Origin: Novosphingobium sp. FSW06-99
GTDB taxonomy: Bacteria; Pseudomonadota; Alphaproteobacteria; Sphingomonadales; Sphingomonadaceae
Assembly (NCBI RefSeq): GCF_001519065.1
Contig: NZ_KQ954263.1
Span: 62,001-126,000, forward strand
Reading direction: 5' to 3'
DNA: 64,000 nt
Below the pieces are notes generated by a model. That model was not told the DNA's origin. It made no database searches and was given only the letters and a program-made list of their open reading frames with translations. The position numbers and the translations under genes are program-made. Positions 8,415-17,133 of the stretch are shown piece by piece. Every line of letters starts with the position of its first letter. Positions within the stretch are counted from its first letter, which is position 1.

Positions 8415-10946
8415 ATGCGCGAAATCCGCACGTCTGTTTCCGTTATCGCTGTTGTGCTGTCACTGGTCGCGACATCTGCCGTGGCCCAATCCGCCGCGCC
8501 CGCGCCTGCCGCGCCTGCCGCGACACCCGCACCGGAACACACCGTCGACGACATCATCGTCACCGCGCAAAAGCGCAGCAACAGCCTGCAAAACGTGCCG
8601 ATCGTGGTGACCGCCGTGGGCCACCAGTTGCTGGAGGATACCGGGGTCAAGGATATCAAGGATCTGGCCGTGCTGACGCCGGGTCTGCTGGTGACATCGA
8701 CCACCAATGAAGGATCGACCACCGCGCGCATCCGCGGCATTGGCACCGTTGGTGACAATGCCGGCCTGGAATCCTCGGTCGGTATCGTGATCGACGGCGT
8801 CTATCGCCCGCGCAATGGCGTTGGCTTCGGCGATCTTGGCGATGTCGACCGGATCGAAGTGCTCAAAGGCCCGCAGGGTACGCTGTTTGGCAAATCGGCG
8901 ACGGCCGGCGTCATCAACATCCTGACCGCTGCGCCGTCCTTCAAATTGGGCGTCGATGCCGATCTGACCGTGGGCAATTATAACGCCATTGGTGGCGCGG
9001 TGCAGGTTACCGGGCCGATTGTCGGTGATACCGTGGCTGCCAGTCTGTATTTTGCCGACCGTCATCGCGACGGGTATTTCAGCGTCAATGACGGCCCGGG
9101 GCCGAACACCGCAACCCAGGATACCAACCGCAATTTCTACACGATTCGTGGCCAGTTGCTGATCATCCCGACCACCGATCTCAAAGTGCGGATTATTGTC
9201 GATCATTCGCATCGCAACGAAGAATGCTGCATCGCGGTGATTACGCGTGCCAGCGAAGGCAATTTCGCCAACAGCCTGGTCAATGCGCTGGGCGGCAACG
9301 ACGGCAATGCCGCCAATCCGTATGCGCGGACCGCCTATGCCAATCGGCCCGACGGGCAGCTTGTGAATGACAGCGGCATTTCGATGCAGATCGACTGGAA
9401 AGTCGGGCCCGGGTCGTTGACCTCGATCACGGCCTATCGCGACTGGAAGAACACGGCCGGTTTCGACGCCGATTTTTCGACCGCAGACATCGATTATCTG
9501 CCGTTCAACAACAGCAACTCGACCCAATTCCGCACTTTCACCCAGGAACTGCGTTATGCCGGTTCGGCTGGCCCGCTCGATTATCTGGTCGGTGGTTTCC
9601 TGTCGAAAGAGACGCTGCAACAAAACACCAGCATCCTGGTCGGCAGCCAGTTCACGCCATACCTCGGCCTGCTGTTCTCGTCGCTGGTCACGGGCCAGCC
9701 CGATCCCAATTTCCTTCAGACCGGGCTGACGTTTCCCTATGTCGGCGGGGTCAACTATGCGGCGGGATCCGGTTCGGTCGATCAATATCACCAGCGCGAT
9801 TCGACTTATGCGCTGTTCACCGACAACACCTTCCACTTTACCGACAAGCTCAGCCTGAATGGCGGCCTGCGCTATACGTATGACGACAAGACCCTGTTCC
9901 AGAACAGCAACAACATTGGCAACGGCGCGGGCTGCGCCGCCGCCAACGCGGCGTTCGGTATTCTGAACGCGGTCAACCCCGCCGCGGCGACCCAACTGGC
10001 GGCGGTAAACGGCACGATGTGCCTGCCGTTCCTCAGCCCCGGCTACAACAACTATGTCAACAACCAGGCCGAATCCGAAAGCGTTCTGTCGGGCACGGCC
10101 AAGCTGGTCTATCGCGCCAGCCGCGAATTGTTGCTGTATGGATCCTATGCGCGCGGTTACAAAGCGGGCGGTTTCAATCTCGATCGGGTTGAATGCACGA
10201 TCGGCACGGCAGGCTGTGCACCGGGCAGCGCGGCAGCGATCACCCCGATCAACAACACGCAGTTTGGCGCTGAAACCAACAATTCGTTTGAAATCGGCGA
10301 AAAGGCGACTCTGTTCAACCGCAAGCTGCTGCTGAATGCTTCGCTCTTCTATCAGAAGTACAAGGGGTTCCAGCTCAACACGTTCAACGGGCTGGTGTTC
10401 GTGGTCACTTCGGTGCCGTCGGTCATCAGCAAGGGCGTCGATGCTGATTTCGTGTGGATTGCGACCAAGAATTTCAGCATCCAGGGCGGCGTGACGTATG
10501 CCGACACCCGTTACAACCTGAACGCGGCGGAACTGGCGGCGCTGCAGGCGCAGACCGGTTTTCTGGGCGCGGCCAATTCGCGGCTGTCGCTGGCGCCGTT
10601 CTGGTCGCTGTCGGGATCGACGACGTATACCCAGCCGATCGGCGAGAACTACAAGCTGCGGTTCAACATCGGGGCGAAATATTCGTCCGGATACAACACC
10701 GGGTCCGATCTCGATCCGGGCAAGTACCAGAACGGCTATGTCCTGGCGAACGGTCGCATCGCCTTTGGCCCGCGCGATGAACATTGGGCGATCGAAGTCT
10801 GGTCGGAAAACCTGCTGAACACCAATTACACGCAAGTCGCGTTCAATTCCGGGTTCCAGAACGTGCCGACCAATTCGACCGGTGTGCTCGATGCGTTCCT
10901 GGGTGCGCCACGCACCTTTGGCGGCACCTTCCGCATCAAGTACTGA
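8415..10946 (+). CDS. TonB-dependent outer-membrane receptor
   Basis: 843-residue outer-membrane receptor. The start is set at 8415, where a signal peptide begins (MREIRTSVSVIAVVLSLVAT, cleavage near AVAQS); a GGGAAGG stretch lies about a dozen bases upstream. An Ala/Pro-rich linker and a TonB box-like DDIIVTAQKR lead into the plug domain (RIRGIGTVGDNAGLESSVGI; VDRIEVLKGPQGTLFGKSAT). A large beta-barrel follows, ending GAPRTFGGTFRIKY. This is the iron/nutrient receptor type abundant in sphingomonads. The import substrate cannot be assigned; no siderophore or glycan genes adjoin it. A palindrome sits in its promoter region. Confidence 0.95.
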   Translation: MREIRTSVSVIAVVLSLVATSAVAQSAAPAPAAPAATPAPEHTVDDIIVTAQKRSNSLQNVPIVVTAVGHQLLEDTGVKDIKDLAVLTPGLLVTSTTNEGSTTARIRGIGTVGDNAGLESSVGIVIDGVYRPRNGVGFGDLGDVDRIEVLKGPQGTLFGKSATAGVINILTAAPSFKLGVDADLTVGNYNAIGGAVQVTGPIVGDTVAASLYFADRHRDGYFSVNDGPGPNTATQDTNRNFYTIRGQLLIIPTTDLKVRIIVDHSHRNEECCIAVITRASEGNFANSLVNALGGNDGNAANPYARTAYANRPDGQLVNDSGISMQIDWKVGPGSLTSITAYRDWKNTAGFDADFSTADIDYLPFNNSNSTQFRTFTQELRYAGSAGPLDYLVGGFLSKETLQQNTSILVGSQFTPYLGLLFSSLVTGQPDPNFLQTGLTFPYVGGVNYAAGSGSVDQYHQRDSTYALFTDNTFHFTDKLSLNGGLRYTYDDKTLFQNSNNIGNGAGCAAANAAFGILNAVNPAAATQLAAVNGTMCLPFLSPGYNNYVNNQAESESVLSGTAKLVYRASRELLLYGSYARGYKAGGFNLDRVECTIGTAGCAPGSAAAITPINNTQFGAETNNSFEIGEKATLFNRKLLLNASLFYQKYKGFQLNTFNGLVFVVTSVPSVISKGVDADFVWIATKNFSIQGGVTYADTRYNLNAAELAALQAQTGFLGAANSRLSLAPFWSLSGSTTYTQPIGENYKLRFNIGAKYSSGYNTGSDLDPGKYQNGYVLANGRIAFGPRDEHWAIEVWSENLLNTNYTQVAFNSGFQNVPTNSTGVLDAFLGAPRTFGGTFRIKY

Positions 10947-10963
10947 ACGCCAGTCTTTGATTT

Positions 10964-11002
10964 CCGTGGGCATGAAGGTGATAGTCACCATCATGCCCAC
11001 GG
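10964..11002. terminator. Long hairpin between convergent genes
   Basis: CCGTGGGCATGA pairs perfectly with TCATGCCCACGG. Inside it a second stem GGTGA-TAG-TCACC extends the helix past one A-A mismatch. It sits 17 bases after the TonB receptor stop and just before the stop of the convergent LysR gene. It has no T-run. It probably acts as a bidirectional terminator or 3'-end stabiliser. Confidence 0.55.
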
Positions 11003-11006
11003 CGAG

Positions 11007-11912
11007 TCAGGTCAGGCGCTCGGCCAGAAAATCGACAAAGGCCCGCACGCGCGCAGGCACATTGACGCCACCCGGAAAGACCGCGTGGATGGTCTCGATG
11101 TCTCCCGGATTGAACGCCTCCAGAATTGGGACCAGCCGACCCGACGCCAGGTCGGGCTCCACGCTGAACCGACCGACCCGCGCAATGCCGACACCATCGG
11201 CTGCAAGTTGCCCCAGCGTCTCGCCGTTGTTTGCCTCGATCATGCCCCTGACGCTGAGCACATAGTCGCGGCCGTCCTTGCGAAACGGCCAGATCGGTTC
11301 GGCGCGGCGGAAATTGAAGCTCAGGCAATTGTGGTGGTGCAGATCCTCGGGCCGTTCCGGCGTGCCGTGGCGCGTGAGATAGTCGGGCGAGGCGACGACC
11401 ACGCGTCGGCTCACGCCAAGTTTGCGCGCGGTAAGCGGGCTGTCGCCAAGTGGGCCGAAGCGGACCGCAACATCGGTCTGCCCGGCGGCAATATCGACCA
11501 GCCGATCGGTGAGGCTGATATCCACCAGGATATCCGGATAGCGCCGCGCAAATTCTCCCAGCAGCGGCACGATGCATAGGCGACCATGGGCAAGTGCCGC
11601 GCTCACGCGCAAGCGCCCGCGCGGTGCCCCCTGGTTGGCGATCGAGCGTTCGGCATCGTCAAGATCGGCAAGTATCCGCCGCGCGCTGCTCAGATAGGCC
11701 TGGCCCTCGGTGGTCAGCGTCAGCGCTCGGGTGGAGCGCAGCAGCAGACGCACGCCCAGACGGTCTTCGATCCGGTCGATTGCGCGGCTGATCGCCGAAG
11801 GGGTCAGGCCCAGCACGCGACCGGCGGCCGAAAAGCTGCCTTCGCTGACCACCGTCGCGAATGTCTCCAGCGCCCGAGCCCGATCGGCATGGAAGGCCAT
11901 CTTTTCATTCAA
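11007..11912 (-). CDS. LysR family transcriptional regulator
   Basis: 301-residue LysR-type regulator. The N-terminal winged helix is clear (ALETFATVVSEGSFSAAGRV, then LGLTPSAISRAIDRIEDRLG). The C-terminal ligand-binding domain runs from about residue 90 (RGRLRVSAALAHGRLCIVPL) to the end. A TTG at 11912 has GAAGGA eight bases upstream and is favoured; an ATG at 11900 would remove four residues. It is divergent from the MFS exporter at 12120 across about 207 bases, the classic LysR regulator/target arrangement. Control of that exporter is inferred. The inducer is unknown. Confidence 0.93.
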   Translation of the reverse strand: MNEKMAFHADRARALETFATVVSEGSFSAAGRVLGLTPSAISRAIDRIEDRLGVRLLLRSTRALTLTTEGQAYLSSARRILADLDDAERSIANQGAPRGRLRVSAALAHGRLCIVPLLGEFARRYPDILVDISLTDRLVDIAAGQTDVAVRFGPLGDSPLTARKLGVSRRVVVASPDYLTRHGTPERPEDLHHHNCLSFNFRRAEPIWPFRKDGRDYVLSVRGMIEANNGETLGQLAADGVGIARVGRFSVEPDLASGRLVPILEAFNPGDIETIHAVFPGGVNVPARVRAFVDFLAERLT

Positions 11913-12119
11913 TGCAAAGATCCTTCGCGTTGCGCACCGCTACCCGATGTTTCGTACCCATTCCATCTTTATGCGCATCAATACGCGGCAAGGGACGTAG
12001 ATGAAATATCGGTATTCGGGTGCGGCAGGCCGTGCGGAGCACGCTGTGCGTTTCGTCATCGGCCTCGTCGCGGGAATTGCCCGCCTGCGCCCGCCGCTTT
12101 TCTGACCGAAAGAACCACC

Positions 12120-13301
12120 ATGAAATTCAATCCACCGCTGCTTGCCCTCGCCGCCGGTGCCTTTGGCATCGGCGTTACCGAATTTGCGCCGATGGGCCTG
12201 CTGCCACTGATCGCCAAGGATCTTGGTGTCTCGATCCCTGCTGCGGGCATCCTGATCAGCGCGTATGCGATCGGCGTCATGCTGGGCGCGCCGCTGATGA
12301 CGCTCACCACGGGCCGGGTTCCGCGCCGCACGTTGCTGATCGGCCTTGCCGCCATCTTCACGATCGGCAATCTGATCGCGGCATTGTCTGGCAGCTATGC
12401 CACGCTGTTGATCGCGCGGCTGGTCACTTCGCTCAACCATGGCGCCTTCTTTGGTGTTGGATCGATCGTCGCGGCCGGACTGGTTGCGCCACACAAGCGC
12501 GCCGCGGCGGTCGCGGCGATGTTCATGGGGCTGACGATCGCCAATGTCGTGGGTGTGCCGCTGGCGGCCTGGGCCGGTGAACTGCTTGGTTGGCGCGCGG
12601 CCTTCTGGGGCATTGCCGCGCTGGGCGTGGTCACCATGGCGGCATTGTGGGTGACTTTGCCCGACATGCCGGCGCCTGCGGACAACGATGCGCGTTCGGA
12701 ACTGCGCGTGCTGGTGCGGGGCCCGGTGCTGGCGGCGCTGGGCCTGACCGTCGTCGGCGCCAGCGCGATGTTCACCGTGTTCACCTATATCGCACCGATC
12801 CTGCGGGAACAGACCGGCGGTTCGATCGGGTTCGTCACCGCCATGTTGATGCTCTATGGCGTGGGCCTGACCATTGGCAACTGGCTGGGCGGGCGCTTTG
12901 CCGACCGGTCGGTCGACAAGACCCTGATCGTGACACTGGCGGCGCTGACGGCGATCCTGGTTACTTTTGCGATTGCCATGCCTTATGCGGGTCCGACAGC
13001 CGTGGTGATCTTCCTGTGGGGCATTGCCAGCTTTGCCCTGGTGCCGCCGCTGCAAGTGCGGGTGATGAGCGCGGCGGCGGCTGCGCCGAATCTGGCTTCA
13101 TCGATGAATATCGGCGCCTTCAACCTCGGCAACGCCATTGGTGCGGCCCTGGGCGGCAGTGTGATCGCCGCCGGGCTAAGCCTGCCGTTTGTTGCGCTGG
13201 CAGGGGCCGCCGCCTCGGGCCTTGGTCTGCTGGCCATCCTGCTTGGCCGGAACACCGGTGATGCGCTTGGCAATGCCGACTTGTGCGGTGAGGTCATGTG
13301 A
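12120..13301 (+). CDS. MFS exporter (AraJ/DHA1-like)
   Basis: 393-residue transporter with twelve predicted helices. It starts at the ATG of MKFNPPLLALAAGAFGIGVT; the open frame extends upstream without a plausible start. Family features are GVTEFAPMGLLPLIAKDLGV, SAYAIGVMLGAPLMTLTTGR with the loop GRVPRRT, and LNHGAFFGVGSIVAAGLV. These fit the sugar-efflux/drug-efflux DHA1 group (AraJ/YdhP-like). It is divergent from the LysR gene. Its TGA stop overlaps the GTG start of the next small ORF, so the two are translationally coupled. The exported compound is unknown. Confidence 0.92.
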   Translation: MKFNPPLLALAAGAFGIGVTEFAPMGLLPLIAKDLGVSIPAAGILISAYAIGVMLGAPLMTLTTGRVPRRTLLIGLAAIFTIGNLIAALSGSYATLLIARLVTSLNHGAFFGVGSIVAAGLVAPHKRAAAVAAMFMGLTIANVVGVPLAAWAGELLGWRAAFWGIAALGVVTMAALWVTLPDMPAPADNDARSELRVLVRGPVLAALGLTVVGASAMFTVFTYIAPILREQTGGSIGFVTAMLMLYGVGLTIGNWLGGRFADRSVDKTLIVTLAALTAILVTFAIAMPYAGPTAVVIFLWGIASFALVPPLQVRVMSAAAAAPNLASSMNIGAFNLGNAIGAALGGSVIAAGLSLPFVALAGAAASGLGLLAILLGRNTGDALGNADLCGEVM

Positions 13302-13552
13302 ACCTCTGCGCAAACACATGGCGTTGCAGTCGCGGGGCGCATCCGTTCGCGGTGCGCGCCGCGCGGGTCTGGCACAGCGATGGCGTGTGCTGGTTCCGTC
13401 CCGATGCCGGCGCGCATGAGGCGATCGGGCATGCGCATGTGATGGCCGCGTTGCTGGGCGAAGGCGGCGTGCCGGTCGAACGGATCACCACCCGCCAACC
13501 CGGCACGATCCTCTATCGCGACGCGATGCAGGTGGTGGCCAAACCGTTCTGA
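13298..13552 (+). CDS. Small conserved-looking hypothetical protein
   Basis: 84-residue ORF starting with GTG, which overlaps the TGA stop of the MFS exporter (GTGA) and has a GGTGAGG ribosome site. No family is recognised. It is a soluble protein with three early cysteines or tryptophans (NLCANTWRC, WHSDGVCWF) and a C-terminal half, ERITTRQPGTILYRDAMQVV, that reads like a small beta-rich domain. Codon use resembles neighbouring genes. It lies 23 bases upstream of the broken SEC-C gene and may have formed an operon with it. The coupling to the exporter gene argues that it is real. Confidence 0.6.
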   Translation: MNLCANTWRCSRGAHPFAVRAARVWHSDGVCWFRPDAGAHEAIGHAHVMAALLGEGGVPVERITTRQPGTILYRDAMQVVAKPF

Positions 13553-13575
13553 CGATCAACCAAGAGGAGGAAACC

Positions 13576-13823
13576 ATGACCGACCCGACCCGATTTGACG
13601 ATCTGCCTTGCTTTCGAGCGTAGCAGCAAGCGCCGACGCGGCTTCCCCAGCGAAAGCCGCGTCAAGCGCGGCCAACGCTCTGTGCGCGGCGGCTTGGTCG
13701 AGCTGCTGGAAAAGCTGGGCCGCAACGATCCTTGTCCCTGCCACTCGGGGAAGAGGTTTCAAGGCCTGCTGCCTGACATCGGGCAGATATGACGGCATGT
13801 TGCGCCGCGATCACTGGCGCTGA
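13576..13823 (+). pseudogene. SEC-C motif protein gene, two frameshifts
   Basis: A strong ribosome site (AAGAGGAGG, 13562-13570) precedes ATG 13576, but the frame stops after 15 codons (13623). The coding sense continues in the next frame (SSKRRRGFPSESRVKRGQRS, then LVELLEKLGRNDPCPCHSGK). It shifts again at 13760 into KACCLTSGRYDG, ending at the TGA of 13821-13823. Joined, it gives GRNDPCPCHSGKRFKACC, the SEC-C zinc-binding motif found at SecA and YecA C-termini. Removing one base near 13590-13610 and the C at 13760 restores one frame of about 81 codons. Either recent decay or two sequencing/assembly errors would explain it. Confidence 0.65.
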
Positions 13824-13859
13824 ACGGTGGCGGGGGTGCGTGATGCGCCCCCGCCAGCT

Positions 13860-15089
13860 TTACCACCCGGCCAGAATATGCGCGACACCGGCGGCATCGG
13901 GCAGACACTGCGCATGGTCGGTGCGTGGCGTCCGGGCGCAGTTCCACAGGGCGGTCTGCACGCCTTTGCGGGTGTCCTGCAGATAGAGGAATGCTGGTGC
14001 GGGATCGGCGGTCTGGCCCATCACCAGGCAATGCGGGTGGTCCTTGCACAAGGCGAAGGCGCGCACGGCATAGCTGCCGGGAAAGGCATTGGCGTCGAGT
14101 GTCAGCGTCAGATGGTCGGGTGCGCGGGCACTGTCGGGCGCGGGCGAGCGCAGCGTGGCAATGGCGTGGGGCAGGGTGACGGCATCGTCTTCGGGCAGGC
14201 CGGGCAATGCGGTCAAGGCGCGGTGCGCCTGCGACATCGGGGCGAGTTGCGGCACTTGCGGCTCGGCGCTGCCGGGCGCGAGCGGGTGCAGCGCGGCCAG
14301 CGTGCCCCAGAAGCCGGGCCAGCGATAAAACAAGTGCGCGCCGACAGCGCCCAGCTTGATCAGGCTGTCGCGCCATTGCGGCACCACGTAATCGGCATGG
14401 TAATGCGTCGCCAGCCCGACTGCCGGATCGACCGCCCCGTTCAGCGCGGCCATCGCGATCGCCTGCGCGCGTGCCCAGGCCACCACACCGGGGCGGCGGC
14501 GCACCAGCGATCCGTCGCAGGCAAATGTGAACTGGCAGGCATTGGCGCGGTCGGCATCCTGAAACACCACCCCGCACACCGATTTGGCAAAGGCGGGGTG
14601 GCGCACGCGGTTCAGCACGACTTGGGCCACTGCGCGTTCGCCGGGCGGGTCGTCGCCGGCTTCGTACCATTGCGCGGCGGCCAGGCAGTCGGCGGCGCGT
14701 GCCCGCGCATCGGCGGTGAGCGTGGCGCGAAAGGGTGGTGCGATCTGGGCAAATGGCTGTGCCGGAACCGCCGCGTTGGAGGCGCGGGCCAGATCGGGCG
14801 GCAGTGCCAGCAGTGCCAGCGGGCGCGGCAGTGCCGGCAACCGTGCCGGGTCTGCCGCATCGGCAGGCGCCGTGGTGGCGGCCAGTTCATCGAGCGACAG
14901 TCGCTGCGCCGGATCGCTGCGCGGTAACGGATGTGTGTGGATCAGCCAGCCGAGCGTGCCGACAAACAGCAGCGCCATGGCCAACCGCCAAACGAACGTG
15001 CGCCGGTCGCGCCAGATCGCCGGGCCGGATGCGGGCATCGCGGCACCGGACTGGCTGCGGTCGGGCAGGGCGATCGGGCCGCTGGCCAT
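13860..15089 (-). CDS. SleB-like cell wall hydrolase
   Basis: 409-residue protein with one N-terminal membrane anchor (about residues 33-50, WRLAMALLFVGTLGWLIHTH) and a Hydrolase_2/SleB domain at about 135-250. Key stretches are CLAAAQWYEAGDDPPGERAV, VAQVVLNRVRHPAF, NACQFTFACDG and ATHYHADYVVPQW, which match the catalytic core of spore-cortex-lytic-type hydrolases acting on peptidoglycan. The C-terminal 150 residues form an extra domain with paired cysteines and no recognised family. It starts 10 bases after the stop of the outer-membrane barrel gene, so the two form an operon. A role in opening peptidoglycan for envelope or polysaccharide export is inferred. Confidence 0.88.
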   Translation of the reverse strand: MASGPIALPDRSQSGAAMPASGPAIWRDRRTFVWRLAMALLFVGTLGWLIHTHPLPRSDPAQRLSLDELAATTAPADAADPARLPALPRPLALLALPPDLARASNAAVPAQPFAQIAPPFRATLTADARARAADCLAAAQWYEAGDDPPGERAVAQVVLNRVRHPAFAKSVCGVVFQDADRANACQFTFACDGSLVRRRPGVVAWARAQAIAMAALNGAVDPAVGLATHYHADYVVPQWRDSLIKLGAVGAHLFYRWPGFWGTLAALHPLAPGSAEPQVPQLAPMSQAHRALTALPGLPEDDAVTLPHAIATLRSPAPDSARAPDHLTLTLDANAFPGSYAVRAFALCKDHPHCLVMGQTADPAPAFLYLQDTRKGVQTALWNCARTPRTDHAQCLPDAAGVAHILAGW

Positions 15090-15099
15090 GGCGGCGCGG

Positions 15100-16392
15100 T
15101 CAGAACCGATAGGTCAGCGCCAGGCTGACCACGTTCTGGTTGAAACTGCGTGCCGCCAGCGAAGGGTCGGAATAGCGGCCGAGCCGGTGCGATGCGCTGG
15201 CCTCTGCCTGCCAGTGCGGGCTGATCAGCCAGGTCGCCACGAATTGTGCGCTGCCGAAACGGTCGTGAAACGGGGCATCGACATATTGTGCGATGCTGTA
15301 TGTCAGGCCCGGCTTCAACAGCAGGTTGCGCAGCAGTTCGTGCACCACCTGCAACGCAAAATCCTGCTGTTCAAACCCGGCCACGCCCAGCATCGGTGCG
15401 CGCTGATAGGCTTTGTCCGCACTCAGGTTGATCGTGGTCAGCCGGGTCGGGCTCCACGCCAGCGACACGTTGTAGTCCAGTCCGCCGATCGGGCGGTTGG
15501 CATCGTCGCGAAAGGTCCGGTGGAAATAGCCGACCGCCGCTTCTCCCTGCAGCAGGCGGTTCAGCCCGAAGGCAACGCCCACCAGCGCGGCATATTGCGT
15601 CGAATCGCGCTGGCCTGTGGACGGAATGTAAAAGGCATAGGTGTTGTCATCGATTTCGAGATCGACATAGGCGGCCACCCCTGGCGAAATCGCCTGCGCC
15701 ACGCGGGTCTTGCCTTCCAGATAGGTATAGTCGCGATAGGACAAGTCGATCGGCATGCCGTCGAGTTCGCGCGGCACATAGCGATAACGATCGAGATGCC
15801 CCGACAGCGTGATCACCGTGGTGTTGAACGCCTGTTGCAGTTTCAGATCGGCGGTGAACTGGCCATAGGCGACCGGTTTCGCGCCGAACAGCGTGTCGCC
15901 GGTGCTGCCGCGCGGTTCGATATTGCTGGCGAACTGCGCATCGGTCGACAGCGTGGTGTTGCTGCCCAGTTCGAACCGCCCGTCGCCCGCCACCGACCAG
16001 GTGACGACATCTTCGTCGGCATGCGTGGCATAGCGATCGATTTCGGCCTGCCCGGTAAAATCGACCTGATTGCGCGACCATTGCGACCGGGCATCGACTG
16101 CCGGGCGCACCGCCAGCACTTCGTCGGCATCGACAATGTCGCTGCGCGCATAGATGTTGTCGTTGTACGACGCATTGGCGGTGAGCGTGGGAAACAGCAG
16201 GAACGAGCCCGCCGGAATGCCCGGCTGATCATATTCGGGCCGCAGGCGCGACGCGGCGGTGTCGTTTTCCATCCGCGTGTCGACCACTTGCTGGGCCACG
16301 GCGAGCGTGGGCAGGGTGCAGAGCGCCAGCCCCAGCGCGGTAGACGCGGCGCGCCTGGCCGGGTTGCAACCCAAAGTCTGCCTCAAATCCAT
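15100..16392 (-). CDS. Outer-membrane beta-barrel protein (BBP2_2-like)
   Basis: 430-residue outer-membrane protein. The ATG at 16392 has GGAGG seven bases upstream. A signal peptide ends near AVAQQ (about residue 34). The mature part is rich in alternating aromatic strands (SFLLFPTLTANASYNDNIYA; LDYNVSLAWSPTRLTTINLS) and ends VSLALTYRF with the C-terminal phenylalanine used for barrel insertion. This matches the large barrels encoded in sphingomonad exopolysaccharide clusters. First gene of an operon with the SleB-like hydrolase. A polysaccharide-secretion role is inferred from context. Confidence 0.85.
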   Translation of the reverse strand: MDLRQTLGCNPARRAASTALGLALCTLPTLAVAQQVVDTRMENDTAASRLRPEYDQPGIPAGSFLLFPTLTANASYNDNIYARSDIVDADEVLAVRPAVDARSQWSRNQVDFTGQAEIDRYATHADEDVVTWSVAGDGRFELGSNTTLSTDAQFASNIEPRGSTGDTLFGAKPVAYGQFTADLKLQQAFNTTVITLSGHLDRYRYVPRELDGMPIDLSYRDYTYLEGKTRVAQAISPGVAAYVDLEIDDNTYAFYIPSTGQRDSTQYAALVGVAFGLNRLLQGEAAVGYFHRTFRDDANRPIGGLDYNVSLAWSPTRLTTINLSADKAYQRAPMLGVAGFEQQDFALQVVHELLRNLLLKPGLTYSIAQYVDAPFHDRFGSAQFVATWLISPHWQAEASASHRLGRYSDPSLAARSFNQNVVSLALTYRF

Positions 16393-16569
16393 GAAATCGC
16401 CTCCAAGCCCCGATGAGGCAGGCCCCGGCCCTCATTTTTGGGAGCAATTTTGGGTATCATCGAACGGACTGGATGTGCTGGCAGATAGCCCCGTATCCGA
16501 GGTATTACTGAGGGCTCTCCGCTGGCCGATCGGACCGCCCTGCACCGTCACCGCCCTTGCTTAATCCGT

Positions 16570-17133
16570 ATGAATACGTGGCAATGGCGGTTAACCAGCG
16601 CGGGCAAGCATTTGGTGGGGGGATTGCCCCAGTCTGGCGAGATGCCGCATCGCCTGCCCAGCGCCGTTTACGACCGTCTCGATCCACCCGGGTTGACCCC
16701 CGGCATGATCGTGGCGGCGGCGCGCTGGTGCGTGCCGGTGGCTGCCGGCTGGACAATCCAGGTTCGGCTGGCCGGGGGGGTGACCACCGCCGATGCCGCG
16801 CAGGGCGCGCTGATCCTGGGGGTGGCCGCACTGTTGGCGGCGCCCCGCCGCCGCGCCGCGGAATTGCTGGGCATGGTGGCGATCTGGCTGACTCTTGGCG
16901 AATTTCTTGCGGCGAGCCGGACCGGGCAGTTTGTCTTGTGGCGCTGGGCGGTGGCGCTGGCCGCGCTGGGGCTGATCGTGGTCTTTACGCGGGTCCAGCA
17001 AGTGCGCGCGTTGGCGCGGGCCAATCGCTGGCGGCCGTTGCGCGAACACGTGCGCGCGCACCGTGCCGGTGGCGTTCAGGCGACTGCCGCGTCGATCCCG
17101 ATCGAAGGCAGGGCGCGGCGTATCGCCTCCTGA
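16570..17133 (+). CDS. Hypothetical membrane protein
   Basis: 187-residue protein with a polar N-terminus (PHRLPSAVYDRLDPPGLTPG) followed by about three or four hydrophobic segments between residues 45 and 145 (ALILGVAALLAAP; LLGMVAIWLTLGEFLAAS; WAVALAALGLIVVFT). The C-terminus is basic. No family is recognised. It is divergent from the outer-membrane barrel gene (177-base gap) and its 3' end overlaps the convergent glycosyltransferase by 58 bases. Codon use and the organised membrane pattern suggest a real gene, perhaps part of the envelope cluster. Confidence 0.6.
   Translation: MNTWQWRLTSAGKHLVGGLPQSGEMPHRLPSAVYDRLDPPGLTPGMIVAAARWCVPVAAGWTIQVRLAGGVTTADAAQGALILGVAALLAAPRRRAAELLGMVAIWLTLGEFLAASRTGQFVLWRWAVALAALGLIVVFTRVQQVRALARANRWRPLREHVRAHRAGGVQATAASIPIEGRARRIAS

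Noticed and set aside
8460..11000. 846-codon minus-strand ORF
   Set aside because: Antisense to the TonB receptor; the receptor frame has a signal peptide, plug and barrel, and this one has nothing recognisable.
13576..13823. Programmed frameshifting in the SEC-C gene
   Set aside because: Two +1 shifts would be needed, with no slippery sequence or stimulatory structure seen; decay or sequence error is simpler.
13298..13823. Toxin-antitoxin pair
   Set aside because: The small ORF matches no toxin or antitoxin family I know, and the second gene is a SEC-C motif protein.
16570..17133. Spurious ORF antisense to the glycosyltransferase end
   Set aside because: Only 58 bases overlap; the rest is free DNA and encodes an orderly set of membrane segments, so it was kept as a gene with moderate confidence.
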